From positions 1 to 64,000 of the forward strand of contig NZ_LMUM01000008.1 of NCBI RefSeq assembly GCF_009765985.1: 64,000 bases of DNA, given 5' to 3'. The translations under genes were made by a program, and so were the position numbers. The notes beneath the pieces were generated by a model. That model worked only from the letters and a program-made list of their open reading frames with translations, was not told where the DNA came from and did no database searches. This document shows positions 19,738 through 28,552 of this stretch, piece after piece; the stretch's first letter is position 1; each line of letters begins with the position of its first letter. The stretch is from Acidobacterium sp. S8. GTDB taxonomy: Bacteria > Acidobacteriota > Terriglobia > Terriglobales > Acidobacteriaceae.

Positions 19738-19759
19738 TCTCCCTATACAGGTAAACCGA

Positions 19760-21457
19760 ATGGCCGAGATAACCGCCCCCAAAGAGACCAAAGCGCAGAA
19801 GATGGAGCGCCTCAAAATCGAGAAAAATCCCTGGGAAGCCTTCAACGAAGTGCGCGAATTCGCGCGCCAGGGACGCGCCAGCGTTGTTCCCGAGTGGGCT
19901 TCTGCCTACTTCAAGTGGTGGGGCGTCTACACTCAGGGCGACGGCATCGGCGCAGTCGGCGGCAAGGGCGGCGAAGGTCTCGCCACCGAATACTTCATGA
20001 TGCGCATCGGCATTCCCAACGGCATCATCACTTCCAGCCAGTTGCGCGTCATCGCCGACATCACCCGCAAGCACGCTCGCAACCTGGCTGACATCACCGT
20101 TCGCCAGAACATCCAGCTTCACTGGCTCACGATCGAATCTCTGCCGGAAGTTGTCGATGCGCTCGACGCCATCGGCCTTTCTCCCAAGGGAGCTTGCGGC
20201 GATGTGGTCCGCAATGTGACGGGCTGCCCGCTCGCCGGTGTCGCACACGACGAAATCCTCGATTCCTCCGCGCTGGCAGTAGAGGTGGCGCATGATCTCA
20301 CCGCCAATCCCGACTTCTACAACCTGCCACGTAAGTTCAAGATCTCCATCTCCGGCTGCTCCGTCTGGTGCAACTATCCGGAGATCAATGATGTGGCGCT
20401 CACCGGCGTCCGTCGCGGCGACGAGGTCGGCTACTCGCTGCGCGTCGGCGGCGGCCTCTCGAACGAGCCGCATCTCGCCGTTAAACTCGATGCATTCATC
20501 AAGCCGGAGCAGGCTTTTGACGTCGTCCGCCGCGTGGCTGAGATCTTCCGCGATCAGCAAGGTCTGCGGGAAAGCCGCGACCGCGCCCGGCTGAAGTACC
20601 TTTTCATGCGCGAAGGCTGGACTCCGGAAAGCTTCCTCAAAGAACTCGAGTCGCGCCTCGGTTACAAGCTCGATCCCGGCGTCGAAGAGAACGCTCCCGA
20701 AGATATTCTCCGCGATCACGCCGGCATTCACCGCCAGCGGCAGGATGGCCTGAGCTACGTCGGAGCCTCTGTCCTACGCGGACGCCTCAGCGGCGATCAG
20801 CTCGCGGCGGCAGCTGACCTTGCCGAGCGCTACGGAGCCGGTCAGTTGCGCGCCACCATCATGCAGAACCTGATCTTCATCGACGTTCCGACAGAAAAAG
20901 CGGGCGACCTTGCCAGCGAGATCGAGAAGATCGGTCTGCGCGTCGAAGGCTCGACTTTCTGGCGCGGCGCCATTGCCTGCACCGGCACCGAGTTCTGCAA
21001 ACTTGCCATCACCGAGACCAAGGGCTTTGCCCGCTGGCTGGTCGAAGAGCTTGAAGAGCGCGTCCCGCAATTCAACGAGCAGCTGAAGCTGCACGTCACC
21101 GGGTGCCCCAATGGCTGCGGCCAGCACTGGATCGCGGACATCGGCCTCGAAGGCAAGAAGGTGAAGCAGGACGGCAAGATGGTCGACGCCTACTACTTCT
21201 GCGTCGGCGGTGCCGTCGGCAAATATGCCGCCGTTGCCCGTCCTGTCGGCTATCGCGTTCCGGCAACCGAAGTTCCGATTGCGCTCGAACGTCTTCTCCG
21301 TACGTATCTCGTAGAACGCAAGCCCGAAGACAACCTTCGCACCTACTTCGGACGCCATTCGGAAGCGGAAATTCGCGACCGCCTCTCCGGAGCGCATCTG
21401 GAAGCCGTCGAGCGTGACGTGCCTTCCGGCCGGGTGCCTCACGGAGTCGCCGGATGA
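19760..21457 (+). CDS. Siroheme-dependent sulfite (or nitrite) reductase
   Basis: 565 aa of the ferredoxin-type nitrite/sulfite reductase fold, with two tandem half-domains. The [4Fe-4S]-siroheme ligands are clear: CTGTEFC (Cx5C) and CPNGC (Cx3C) in 'HVTGCPNGCGQHW'. The first half-repeat has the matching 'NVTGCPLAG' and 'SISGCSVWCN'. The enzyme reduces sulfite to sulfide, or nitrite to ammonia, with six electrons. Sequence alone cannot decide the substrate. The upstream Cys-codon attenuator strongly favours sulfite reduction for cysteine synthesis. It overlaps the siroheme synthase gene by 4 bases (ATGA). Confidence 0.88.
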   Translation: MAEITAPKETKAQKMERLKIEKNPWEAFNEVREFARQGRASVVPEWASAYFKWWGVYTQGDGIGAVGGKGGEGLATEYFMMRIGIPNGIITSSQLRVIADITRKHARNLADITVRQNIQLHWLTIESLPEVVDALDAIGLSPKGACGDVVRNVTGCPLAGVAHDEILDSSALAVEVAHDLTANPDFYNLPRKFKISISGCSVWCNYPEINDVALTGVRRGDEVGYSLRVGGGLSNEPHLAVKLDAFIKPEQAFDVVRRVAEIFRDQQGLRESRDRARLKYLFMREGWTPESFLKELESRLGYKLDPGVEENAPEDILRDHAGIHRQRQDGLSYVGASVLRGRLSGDQLAAAADLAERYGAGQLRATIMQNLIFIDVPTEKAGDLASEIEKIGLRVEGSTFWRGAIACTGTEFCKLAITETKGFARWLVEELEERVPQFNEQLKLHVTGCPNGCGQHWIADIGLEGKKVKQDGKMVDAYYFCVGGAVGKYAAVARPVGYRVPATEVPIALERLLRTYLVERKPEDNLRTYFGRHSEAEIRDRLSGAHLEAVERDVPSGRVPHGVAG

Positions 21458-22080
21458 GCCTTTTCCCCATCTTCTTCAAGCTCGACGGCCGGCCCTGCCT
21501 GGTCGTCGGAGCCGGAGAAATTGCGGAATCGAAAATCCACAGCCTGCTGACGGCAGACGCCCAAGTTACCGTGGTCGCACCCGAAGCCAAGCCGGATCTG
21601 GTCGAGCTGGCGCAGGCGGGCCGCTTCGCCTGGCACCAACGCGAATTCGCTCCCGACGATCTGGAGGGCATCTTCCTAGTAGTTGCTGCCACCAATGTCC
21701 CCGAAGTGAATGCGGGTATTTTCCGCGAAGCCCGGAAGCGCAATATCATCTGCAATTCGGTCGATGACCCGCCGAATTGCGACTTTTATTTCCCATCCAT
21801 CGTCAGGCGCGGCGATCTGCAAATCGCCATCTCCACGGCTGGTGAAAGCCCGGCGTTGGCGCAGCAATTACGCAAGGAAATCGACGAGCAGCTTCCCCAA
21901 GATCTCGGCCCATGGCTCAAGGCTCTGGGCGAACTGCGCCGGGAAATCCTGGCTTCCATGCCTGCGGGCGAACCGCGCAAACAGCTTCTTCATGAACTCG
22001 CGCAACGGCAAGTATGCGAGCTGGAAGAATGTCCTTCCCGGCAGTTAGCGAAGAGAGCATTTCCTTCGACCGCTGGGTGA
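21454..22080 (+). CDS. Precorrin-2 dehydrogenase / siroheme synthase N-domain (Met8/CysG-N type)
   Basis: 208 aa with the NAD-binding start 'FKLDGRPCLVVGAGEIAESK' typical of CysG-N/Met8/SirC proteins, and 'NSVDDPPNCDFYFPSIVRRG', including the conserved Asp and Phe-Pro-Ser region. It oxidises precorrin-2 to sirohydrochlorin and may add iron to give siroheme. Its start overlaps the stop of the sulfite reductase gene, so cofactor and apoenzyme are made together and are both under the cysteine attenuator. No uroporphyrinogen methyltransferase domain is fused; that enzyme must be encoded elsewhere. Confidence 0.85.
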   Translation: MSLFPIFFKLDGRPCLVVGAGEIAESKIHSLLTADAQVTVVAPEAKPDLVELAQAGRFAWHQREFAPDDLEGIFLVVAATNVPEVNAGIFREARKRNIICNSVDDPPNCDFYFPSIVRRGDLQIAISTAGESPALAQQLRKEIDEQLPQDLGPWLKALGELRREILASMPAGEPRKQLLHELAQRQVCELEECPSRQLAKRAFPSTAG

Positions 22081-22669
22081 GGGGCATACCCTCCCCCTCG
22101 CTAAACTACTGAAAAATATAGTGTTGTTTTGGAATCAAGATAAGTGTTTGATTTCAATCAACTTGCAGCTACGTGTTTGATTCCACTCAGTTTCATTCCG
22201 ATTACCTGGGGAAGACTTCAACCTCCGAGAATAGTTTGAGATTCTTCGCCTTCGGCTCAGAATGACGGCTCTATTTGGGGTCGCATTGAATCAGGCGGGA
22301 TGCCCGTTTTGTGCCCCAGTTCGTTTTCTGCCCCTATTTTTAGTATAGGTTTTTTGAGGGTAATTCCCTGCCAATATTTGTTGTAACGATTTTATTTTGA
22401 GCGGATTTGCCGGGTACTAAAGTGCTGCATTCAGTGAAAAATAGGGGAAGTAGACCTTTCGCTGCCTGCGGATGGCAAACTTTTCCCATCTGTATACACA
22501 GTTCCTAAGACTGCTCGCGACGATTTGCTTCTTACGGCAGGATTACGCATCTATAGTTGAGTGGGGTTGGCTTATGTTTCCTTACTCTTGTACGATAAAG
22601 ATGAGGGTGATGAGGGGCCTTTTATCATAGCCATCCCAAATCATCCGAGAGGGCAAAGACTAGAAAACA
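22081..22669. other. Intergenic region with two dispersed repeats
   Basis: 589 bases without a convincing gene. A CTCGCTAAACTACTGAAAA unit (22091-22120) matches the family at 800-902. A unit starting GATTCTTCGCCTTCGG and ending CTCAGAATGACGG (22238-22280) matches the one at 56182-56219. The half-sites TTGAGT (22557-22562) and ACTCTTG (22584-22590) resemble HspR HAIR half-sites, but they are 21 and not 7 bases apart. A small frame from 22561 has no coding character. Confidence 0.5.
22238..22280. repeat. Dispersed repeat (ATTCTTCGC...CAGAATGACG type)
   Basis: The unit reads ATTCTTCGCCTTCGGCTCAG followed by AATGACGGCTCTATTTGGGG. It shares core and flank with 56182-56219, and in inverted form with 37773-37854. 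Each copy is intergenic and contains a small hairpin (CGCCTTCGGCTC-like). Function unknown. Confidence 0.55.
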
Positions 22670-23863
22670 ATGCCTCCAACACACAAAGACTACTATGCCA
22701 CGCTCGGCATAAAGAAAACGGCCACACCCGACGAAATCCGCAAGGCCTTCCGCAAAGCTGCGCGCAAGTACCATCCCGATGTCAATCCGAACGACAAAAA
22801 GGCTGAGGAGAAGTTCAAAGAGATCTCCGAGGCCAACGACATACTGAGCGACGAAAAAAAGCGCAAAATCTACGATCAATTCGGCTTCTACTCCGACCAG
22901 ATTGACCCTGCGACGGCAGCCGCGGCTCGCGCCGGGCAGGGCAGTGGCGCTCGCGGACAGGGACAGGAAGTTCCCTTTGATTTCGGCGGCTTTGACTTCT
23001 CCGACTTCGCTCCCTCCGGCGGGCGGCAGCCGGGAAATGCACAATCCGGCGGATGGGGCGGTTTCCGCGACATTTTTTCCGGCATGTTTTCGCCGGAAGG
23101 TCGCCGTCAGCAGGGGCCTGAACCTGGGACTGACCTCGAATACCAGGCCTCGATCGATTTCTGGACGGCGATTCGGGGGGGCACGACTCGCCTCGACATT
23201 CAACACCAGGAGATCTGCCCAACCTGCAAAGGGAAAGCCACCGTGGGCGGTCCACATACCTGCCCCGAGTGTCACGGCTCCGGCCAGGTGCAGCAGATGG
23301 GCGGCCGCATGAAGTTCAACATCCAGTGCCCGCGTTGCGGCGGTTCGGGCAAAGTACAGGATCCCTGCCCGACCTGTCACGGACAGGGCACGGTTGCGCG
23401 CACCGAGCACATCGATTTCCGGATCAAGCCGGGCACTCGCGACGGCCAGCGTATTCGCCTGGCGGGGAAAGGCAATGCCGGCATCAACGGCGGCTCACCG
23501 GGCGATCTCTACCTCATCATCAAGACGGGCACACATCCGGTCTTCACCCGGCAAGGGGACGACATTCACATCACCGTACCTGTGACGGTTACTGAGGCGG
23601 CGCTGGGCGCTAAGATCGAGGTCCCAACCATCGACGGTCGTGCGCAACTGAAGATTCCACCGGCAACGCAGTCCGGCCAGAAGCTTCGCATGCGCGAGCG
23701 CGGAGTTCCATCAGCAACACGCGAGGGCGTGCGCGGCGATGAAATCGTAACCGTTGAGATCACGGTTCCCCAGGTACAGGACGAGCGTTCAAAAGAAATT
23801 TTGCGGGAGTTTGCCAAGCTCAATCCTGATGATCCGCGAACGACGATCTGGAGCAAGCTGTAG
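22670..23863 (+). CDS. dnaJ: DnaJ-type co-chaperone (J domain, zinc finger)
   Basis: 397 aa. The J domain (6-70) has the HPD tripeptide in 'KYHPDVNPND'. A Gly/Phe-rich linker follows ('PFDFGGFDFSDFAPSGG'). Four zinc-finger repeats come next: CPTCKGKA, CPECHGSG, CPRCGGSG and CPTCHGQG. The C-terminal substrate-binding domain is 'FRIKPGTRDGQRIRLAGKGN'-like. It stimulates the DnaK ATPase and binds unfolded proteins. The gene is linked to a hypothetical gene (1-base overlap) and hspR, without dnaK or grpE nearby. The first finger motif ends in GKA and not GxG, a minor deviation. The ATG at 22670 has no strong ribosome binding site. Confidence 0.88.
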   Translation: MPPTHKDYYATLGIKKTATPDEIRKAFRKAARKYHPDVNPNDKKAEEKFKEISEANDILSDEKKRKIYDQFGFYSDQIDPATAAAARAGQGSGARGQGQEVPFDFGGFDFSDFAPSGGRQPGNAQSGGWGGFRDIFSGMFSPEGRRQQGPEPGTDLEYQASIDFWTAIRGGTTRLDIQHQEICPTCKGKATVGGPHTCPECHGSGQVQQMGGRMKFNIQCPRCGGSGKVQDPCPTCHGQGTVARTEHIDFRIKPGTRDGQRIRLAGKGNAGINGGSPGDLYLIIKTGTHPVFTRQGDDIHITVPVTVTEAALGAKIEVPTIDGRAQLKIPPATQSGQKLRMRERGVPSATREGVRGDEIVTVEITVPQVQDERSKEILREFAKLNPDDPRTTIWSKL

Positions 23864-24321
23864 TGTCAGAAGATACCCAAATTCGCGACGACGCAAACGA
23901 GCTGCTGAACATCTCCGTCAACTACGCACGCCGCATGCTGCGGAGATACGGCGAGTTCGGGCCGTTCGCTTTTTCGCTCGACGAGAAGCGTGAGTTGGTG
24001 AACGAAACCACGCCGCGTAAAGACTTGCCGCCCGATCCTGCATTGCTGCTCGAACTTTTGCAGCAGCAGATCACCGAGCGCAGCCACAAGAAAGAGATTA
24101 TCGCCGCGGCAACGGCAGCCAACGTCTCCTTGAGCAAGCCTTCTGCGGAAGGTTTTACCGATGCCCTGCTGGTTGAGATCGAGCACCAAAATGGGTACTG
24201 TGTAAAAGCTTTTGTACCCTACAGAATAGGTGGAGGACAGCTCTTCCGGCTTTTGCCGCGGCATATCCGCTTTGGAGCAGCCCAGATACAGGACGGAGTG
24301 GCGCGATTCTTCGCGCAATAA
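23863..24321 (+). CDS. Hypothetical protein between dnaJ and hspR
   Basis: 152 aa from a GTG that overlaps the dnaJ stop (TAGTG), indicating translational coupling. No signal peptide or membrane segment is visible. The N-terminal half is helical and charged ('DDANELLNISVNYARRMLRRYGEFGPFAFSL', part). The C-terminal half looks like a beta-rich segment ('CVKAFVPYRIGGG'). I do not recognise the family. Its place between a J-protein and the heat-shock repressor suggests a stress or proteostasis role, but that is inference from position only. Confidence 0.65.
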   Translation: MSEDTQIRDDANELLNISVNYARRMLRRYGEFGPFAFSLDEKRELVNETTPRKDLPPDPALLLELLQQQITERSHKKEIIAAATAANVSLSKPSAEGFTDALLVEIEHQNGYCVKAFVPYRIGGGQLFRLLPRHIRFGAAQIQDGVARFFAQ

Positions 24322-24327
24322 GAATCC

Positions 24328-24744
24328 ATGCCCACGAAACGCAAGTCAAAAGGCGCTTATATGATCTCGGCAGTAGCCGAGATGTACGGTATTCATCCGC
24401 AAACCCTTCGTCTCTATGAGCGCGAAGGATTGCTGAAGCCCTCGCGCACCGAAGGAAACACGCGCCTCTACACCGATGAAGACCTTGAGCGCCTGGAATT
24501 TATTCTGAATCTCGCGCGCGACCTCGGCGTGAATATTGCCGGTATCGCCATCATTCTGCAGATGCGCGAGCGCATGGAAGAGATGAACCGCCAGATGACG
24601 GGCTTCGTCGAATACGTCCGCAGCGAAATGCTGAGCCGCATGCAGCATGGCTTTCAGCAGGGATCGGCCATGGTGCCATTGCGGCGGCCGGTAGTTGTCG
24701 TTCCTCAAGGGAAGACTAAGCGCCAGTACCAACCTCCTTCCTAA
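24328..24744 (+). CDS. hspR: HspR-like MerR-family heat-shock repressor
   Basis: 138 aa. The MerR-type winged helix is 'GAYMISAVAEMYGIHPQTLR' followed by 'LYEREGLLKPSRTEGNTRLY', closely matching HspR proteins. A helical dimer region follows ('IILQMRERMEEMNRQMTGF'). HspR represses dnaK/clpB-type operons together with DnaK. It lies 6 bases after the hypothetical gene and so is probably cotranscribed with dnaJ, giving feedback control. I do not see a perfect HAIR operator (CTTGAGT-N7-ACTCAAG) upstream of dnaJ. Confidence 0.82.
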   Translation: MPTKRKSKGAYMISAVAEMYGIHPQTLRLYEREGLLKPSRTEGNTRLYTDEDLERLEFILNLARDLGVNIAGIAIILQMRERMEEMNRQMTGFVEYVRSEMLSRMQHGFQQGSAMVPLRRPVVVVPQGKTKRQYQPPS

Positions 24745-24876
24745 AGATCAGGCCGCATCGCGGGATGCGCCTGTATATGTTGCGGCTCATCCCCGATCTT
24801 CATCAAGAATTCACATGCCATACGTTTCCTTGCGTGAATATGGATGATCCAGGCTCTCTGTAGCGTAGCCTGCTGA

Positions 24877-24905
24877 TTGCGATTTTCATCGAGTCATCGT
24901 ATGTT
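24877..24905 (+). promoter_or_regulatory. Possible promoter of phosphoketolase operon
   Basis: TTGCGA (24877-24882), a 17-base spacer and TATGTT (24900-24905), about 80 bases before the phosphoketolase start. Both boxes match the consensus moderately. Confidence 0.35.
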
Positions 24906-24989
24906 GGCAGGTACGGCTCGAAAGTCTTTCCCTGGTCGAATGCTGACCGTCCGTTGTCCCCTACACTCGACGCACGAGGAGGATGTACC

Positions 24990-27392
24990 GTGACCGAAGC
25001 CCTTTCCCCCGAACTCCTGAACAAGATGAATGCCTATTGGCGCGCAGCCAATTATTTGTCAGTCGGGCAAATTTTTCTCAAAGACAATCCGCTGCTTGAA
25101 CGTCCCCTGACGATGGACGACATCAAGCCTCGTCTGCTGGGACACTGGGGAACAACACCCGGGCTGAATTTTATTTACGTCCACCTGAACCGCATCATTG
25201 TGAAGAACGACATCAACATGATCTACATCATCGGCCCCGGTCACGGCGGACCCGGTATTGTAGCCAACACCTATCTTGAAGGTTCGTATACAGAAATTTA
25301 CCCGCACATTGAGCAGAACGAGGACGGCATCAAGCGCCTCTTCCGCCAATTCTCCTGGCCTTATGGCATTCCCAGCCACGTCGCACCGGAGACGCCTGGC
25401 TCCATCCACGAGGGCGGCGAACTCGGCTACTCACTGCTGCATGCTTATGGCGCGGCACTCGACAATCCCGATCTGTTTGTCGCCTGCATCGTCGGCGATG
25501 GCGAATCGGAAACCGGCCCCTGCGCGACAAGCTGGCATTCGAACAAATTTCTCAATCCCATCACTGACGGCGCAGTGCTGCCAATTCTGCACCTTAACGG
25601 TTACAAAATCGCGAATCCCACGGTGCTGGCGCGCATTCCGGAGAGTGAGCTGGAATCGCTGATGCGGGGGTATGGCTACAATCCCTACTTCATCGAGGGC
25701 AGCGATCCCGACACTATGCACCAGCAGATGGCCGCGTTGCTCGACAAGGTGTATGCGGAGATCAAAGCCATCCAGAAGAACGCGCGTGACAAAAATGACG
25801 CAACACGCCCAGCGTGGCCGATGATTGTGATGAAGACGCTCAAAGGCTGGACCGGACCCAAAGAAGTAGACGGCAAGCCGGTAGAAGGAACGTGGCGCGC
25901 GCACCAGGTACCCTTCGCGACTGTTCGCGGCAATCCGGAACACCTGAAGCTGCTACAAGAGTGGATGTCCAGTTACAAGCCGCAGGAACTCTTCGACGAA
26001 AAGGGCGCCTTTCGCGACGAGTTCGCCGAGATTGCGCCGAAGGGGCGCTTGCGTATGGGGATGAATCCGCACGCGAATGGCGGACTTCTTATGCAGCCGC
26101 TGGAACTGCCGGACTTCTGCGACTACGAAGTAAAGATCAAGGAGCACGGCGGCACGGACGCCGAAGCGACGCGCGTACTCGGATACTTTCTACGCGACGT
26201 GATGAAGGCGAACCTGAAAAGCAAAAATTTTCGTGTCTTTGGTCCCGACGAAACTGCCTCCAATCGTCTGGAAGCTATTTATGAAGCGTCGCAAAAGCGC
26301 TGGATCGCAGAGACGCTGCCGGTCGATGAAAACCTGCAGCCCGATGGCCGCGTGATGGAAGTCTTAAGCGAGCATATGTGCCAGGGATGGCTCGAAGGCT
26401 ACCTGCTGACAGGTCGCCACGGCTTCTTTTCTTCGTATGAAGCATTCATCCATATTGTCGATTCCATGTTTAACCAGCACGCAAAATGGCTGAAGGTCAC
26501 GAATGGATTGCCGTGGAGGAAGCCGATTGCATCCCTCAATTACCTGCTATCCTCACACGTCTGGCGGCAGGATCACAATGGTTTCACGCACCAGGATCCA
26601 GGCTTCATCGACCATGTTGCGAATAAGAAATCGGATGTCGTGCGAATCTATCTGCCTCCCGATGCAAACACGCTGCTCTCCGTTGGAAGCCACTGCCTGC
26701 GCAGCCGCCAGTATGTGAACCTCATCATCGCGGGCAAGCAGCCTGCTCCGGTGTGGCTCACGATGGACGAGGCTATTCGGCACTGTACCGCCGGGCTTGG
26801 CATCTGGGAATGGGCGAGCAATGACGGCGGCGATCCTGATGTGGTGATGGCGTGTGCCGGCGATGTGCCGACCCTCGAAACAATGGCCGCGGTTTCACTG
26901 CTGCGCGAGCACATTCCTGACCTGAAGATTCGAGTCATCAACGTCGTTGATCTGATGACGCTGCAGCCAATCTCAGAGCATCCGCATGGGCTTCCTGATG
27001 AAGATTTCGATCGCATGTTCACGGAAGACAAGCCGGTGATCTTCGCCTTTCATGGCTATCCGACGCTGGTTCACCGCCTCACATATCGCAGAGCAAATCA
27101 CGGCAACATTCACGTGCGCGGCTATAAGGAAGAGGGCACGACCACTACGCCCTTCGATATGTGCGTATTGAATGATATGGACCGCTTCACCCTCGCGCTC
27201 GATGCTGTGCGCCGCGTGCCGCGCCTGCGCCAGTTGACCGACGCAGCGGAGCAGAAATTTTCCGAGATGCGACAGAAGCATAAGCTTTACGTTTCAGAAT
27301 ATGGTGAAGACCTGCCCGAGGTTCGCAACTGGACGTGGACGGGAAGCGGTAAAGGAGCGACAAGCGAAGACACGGGCGGCGACAACGCATGA
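24990..27392 (+). CDS. xfp: Phosphoketolase (xylulose-5-P / fructose-6-P)
   Basis: 800 aa, the family's usual length. GTG 24990 is chosen because AGGAGG (24977-24982) stands exactly 7 bases before it. Thiamine-diphosphate enzyme motifs: '[17 protein letters not shown]', 'GPGHGGPG', 'GDGESETGP' with 'SWHSNKF', and '[15 protein letters not shown]' in the C-terminal half. It splits xylulose-5-P or fructose-6-P with phosphate into acetyl-phosphate plus glyceraldehyde-3-P or erythrose-4-P. The stop overlaps acetate kinase (ATGA), so acetyl-phosphate can be turned directly into acetate and ATP. The specificity (single or dual substrate) cannot be read from the sequence. Confidence 0.93.
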   Translation: MTEALSPELLNKMNAYWRAANYLSVGQIFLKDNPLLERPLTMDDIKPRLLGHWGTTPGLNFIYVHLNRIIVKNDINMIYIIGPGHGGPGIVANTYLEGSYTEIYPHIEQNEDGIKRLFRQFSWPYGIPSHVAPETPGSIHEGGELGYSLLHAYGAALDNPDLFVACIVGDGESETGPCATSWHSNKFLNPITDGAVLPILHLNGYKIANPTVLARIPESELESLMRGYGYNPYFIEGSDPDTMHQQMAALLDKVYAEIKAIQKNARDKNDATRPAWPMIVMKTLKGWTGPKEVDGKPVEGTWRAHQVPFATVRGNPEHLKLLQEWMSSYKPQELFDEKGAFRDEFAEIAPKGRLRMGMNPHANGGLLMQPLELPDFCDYEVKIKEHGGTDAEATRVLGYFLRDVMKANLKSKNFRVFGPDETASNRLEAIYEASQKRWIAETLPVDENLQPDGRVMEVLSEHMCQGWLEGYLLTGRHGFFSSYEAFIHIVDSMFNQHAKWLKVTNGLPWRKPIASLNYLLSSHVWRQDHNGFTHQDPGFIDHVANKKSDVVRIYLPPDANTLLSVGSHCLRSRQYVNLIIAGKQPAPVWLTMDEAIRHCTAGLGIWEWASNDGGDPDVVMACAGDVPTLETMAAVSLLREHIPDLKIRVINVVDLMTLQPISEHPHGLPDEDFDRMFTEDKPVIFAFHGYPTLVHRLTYRRANHGNIHVRGYKEEGTTTTPFDMCVLNDMDRFTLALDAVRRVPRLRQLTDAAEQKFSEMRQKHKLYVSEYGEDLPEVRNWTWTGSGKGATSEDTGGDNA

Positions 27393-28549
27393 AGCCGGTA
27401 TTTGTCGTCAACAGCGGCTCATCTTCGTTGAAGTTTGGCATCTTTGTCGAACGAGATGGAGATGAGCATGCCATCATTCGCGGCAATGCCGATGCGATTG
27501 GCAGCGACAATGGCAAGCTCGAAGTCGAGGACGCGGCGGGGAAGGTTCTTCTCCGCGAGACACAGCGCTTCGAATCGCAGCAAGACGCACTCAGCCGCAT
27601 CACTAAAAAACTTGCGGAACTCAAGTACGATGCGCCGGCAGGCATCGGTCATCGCATCGTGCATGGCGGGCCGCGCCTGATCGCCCATCAGCAGATCACA
27701 GACGAAGTGCTCTCCGCTCTCGAAGAAGCCGTGCATTTTGCGCCGCTGCATATTCCTGCTGCGATCGCTCTCGTCCGCCATATGGAAACGCTCTTCCCCG
27801 GCGTGCCGCAGTTTGCCTGCTTCGACACCGCCTTTCACCAGACAATGCCGGAAGCTGCGTATCACTTCGCTATTCCGGAAAAGTATTCCGCCCAGGGCTT
27901 GCGGCGCTATGGATTTCACGGCTTGTCGTATGCGTCGATCGTGCGCGCGCTGGGTAAGGACATTCCGCAAAAAACAGTAGCTGCACATCTCGGCAGCGGA
28001 GCCAGCCTCGCTGCCATTGCGGATGGCAAGTCCGTCGACACCAGCATGGGCCTGACGCCAACTGGCGGTATCCCTATGGGTACGCGCCCAGGCGATCTCG
28101 ATCCCGGCGTGCCGCTCTTTCTCATGCGCTATCAGAAGCTCGATGCAGACAAGCTCGAATCGCTGTTGAACAATGATTGCGGACTGAAGGCACTCGGCGG
28201 CACCAACGATATGCGCAAATTGCAGACTGCTGCGAATACTGGCGATCGGAGCGCGCAGCTTGCCATCGAAGTCTTCTGCCGCTCAATTGCAAAGACGATT
28301 GCATCGTTTGCTGCCGTGCTCGGCGGCCTCGAACTGCTCGTCTTCGCCGGCGGCATAGGGGAACACAGCGCCGAGGTACGAGCCAATGTTTGTCAGCGGC
28401 TGCGTTTCCTCGGCGTGACGCTGGATGCAGAGCGGAATCGTACATCCGCCCCTGTGATTTCTGAGGACACAAGCGCGGTCGCTATTCGCATTGTGCCCAG
28501 TGAGGAAGAAAAACAGATTGCCCGCGAGTGTAGGGCGCTGCTTTCGTAA
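27389..28549 (+). CDS. ackA: Acetate kinase
   Basis: 386 aa, slightly shorter than the common 400. The phosphate-binding start '[15 protein letters not shown]' and later 'GHRIVHGG', '[10 protein letters not shown]', '[12 protein letters not shown]' and '[15 protein letters not shown]' are the diagnostic ASKHA-fold motifs. It converts acetyl-phosphate and ADP to acetate and ATP. It overlaps the phosphoketolase stop by 4 bases, so the two form an operon and a complete phosphoketolase-acetate branch. It converges on the next gene with only 3 bases between stops and no visible terminator hairpin. Confidence 0.93.
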   Translation: MKPVFVVNSGSSSLKFGIFVERDGDEHAIIRGNADAIGSDNGKLEVEDAAGKVLLRETQRFESQQDALSRITKKLAELKYDAPAGIGHRIVHGGPRLIAHQQITDEVLSALEEAVHFAPLHIPAAIALVRHMETLFPGVPQFACFDTAFHQTMPEAAYHFAIPEKYSAQGLRRYGFHGLSYASIVRALGKDIPQKTVAAHLGSGASLAAIADGKSVDTSMGLTPTGGIPMGTRPGDLDPGVPLFLMRYQKLDADKLESLLNNDCGLKALGGTNDMRKLQTAANTGDRSAQLAIEVFCRSIAKTIASFAAVLGGLELLVFAGGIGEHSAEVRANVCQRLRFLGVTLDAERNRTSAPVISEDTSAVAIRIVPSEEEKQIARECRALLS

Positions 28550-28552
28550 TTC

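Noticed and set aside
19760-21457. Assimilatory nitrite reductase
   Set aside because: The fold permits it, but no nitrate genes are nearby and the upstream attenuator is cysteine-specific, so sulfite reductase is preferred.
22557-22590. HspR HAIR operator (TTGAGT ... ACTCTTG)
   Set aside because: The half-sites are 21 bases apart, not the 7 of the known HAIR element, and the second is imperfect.
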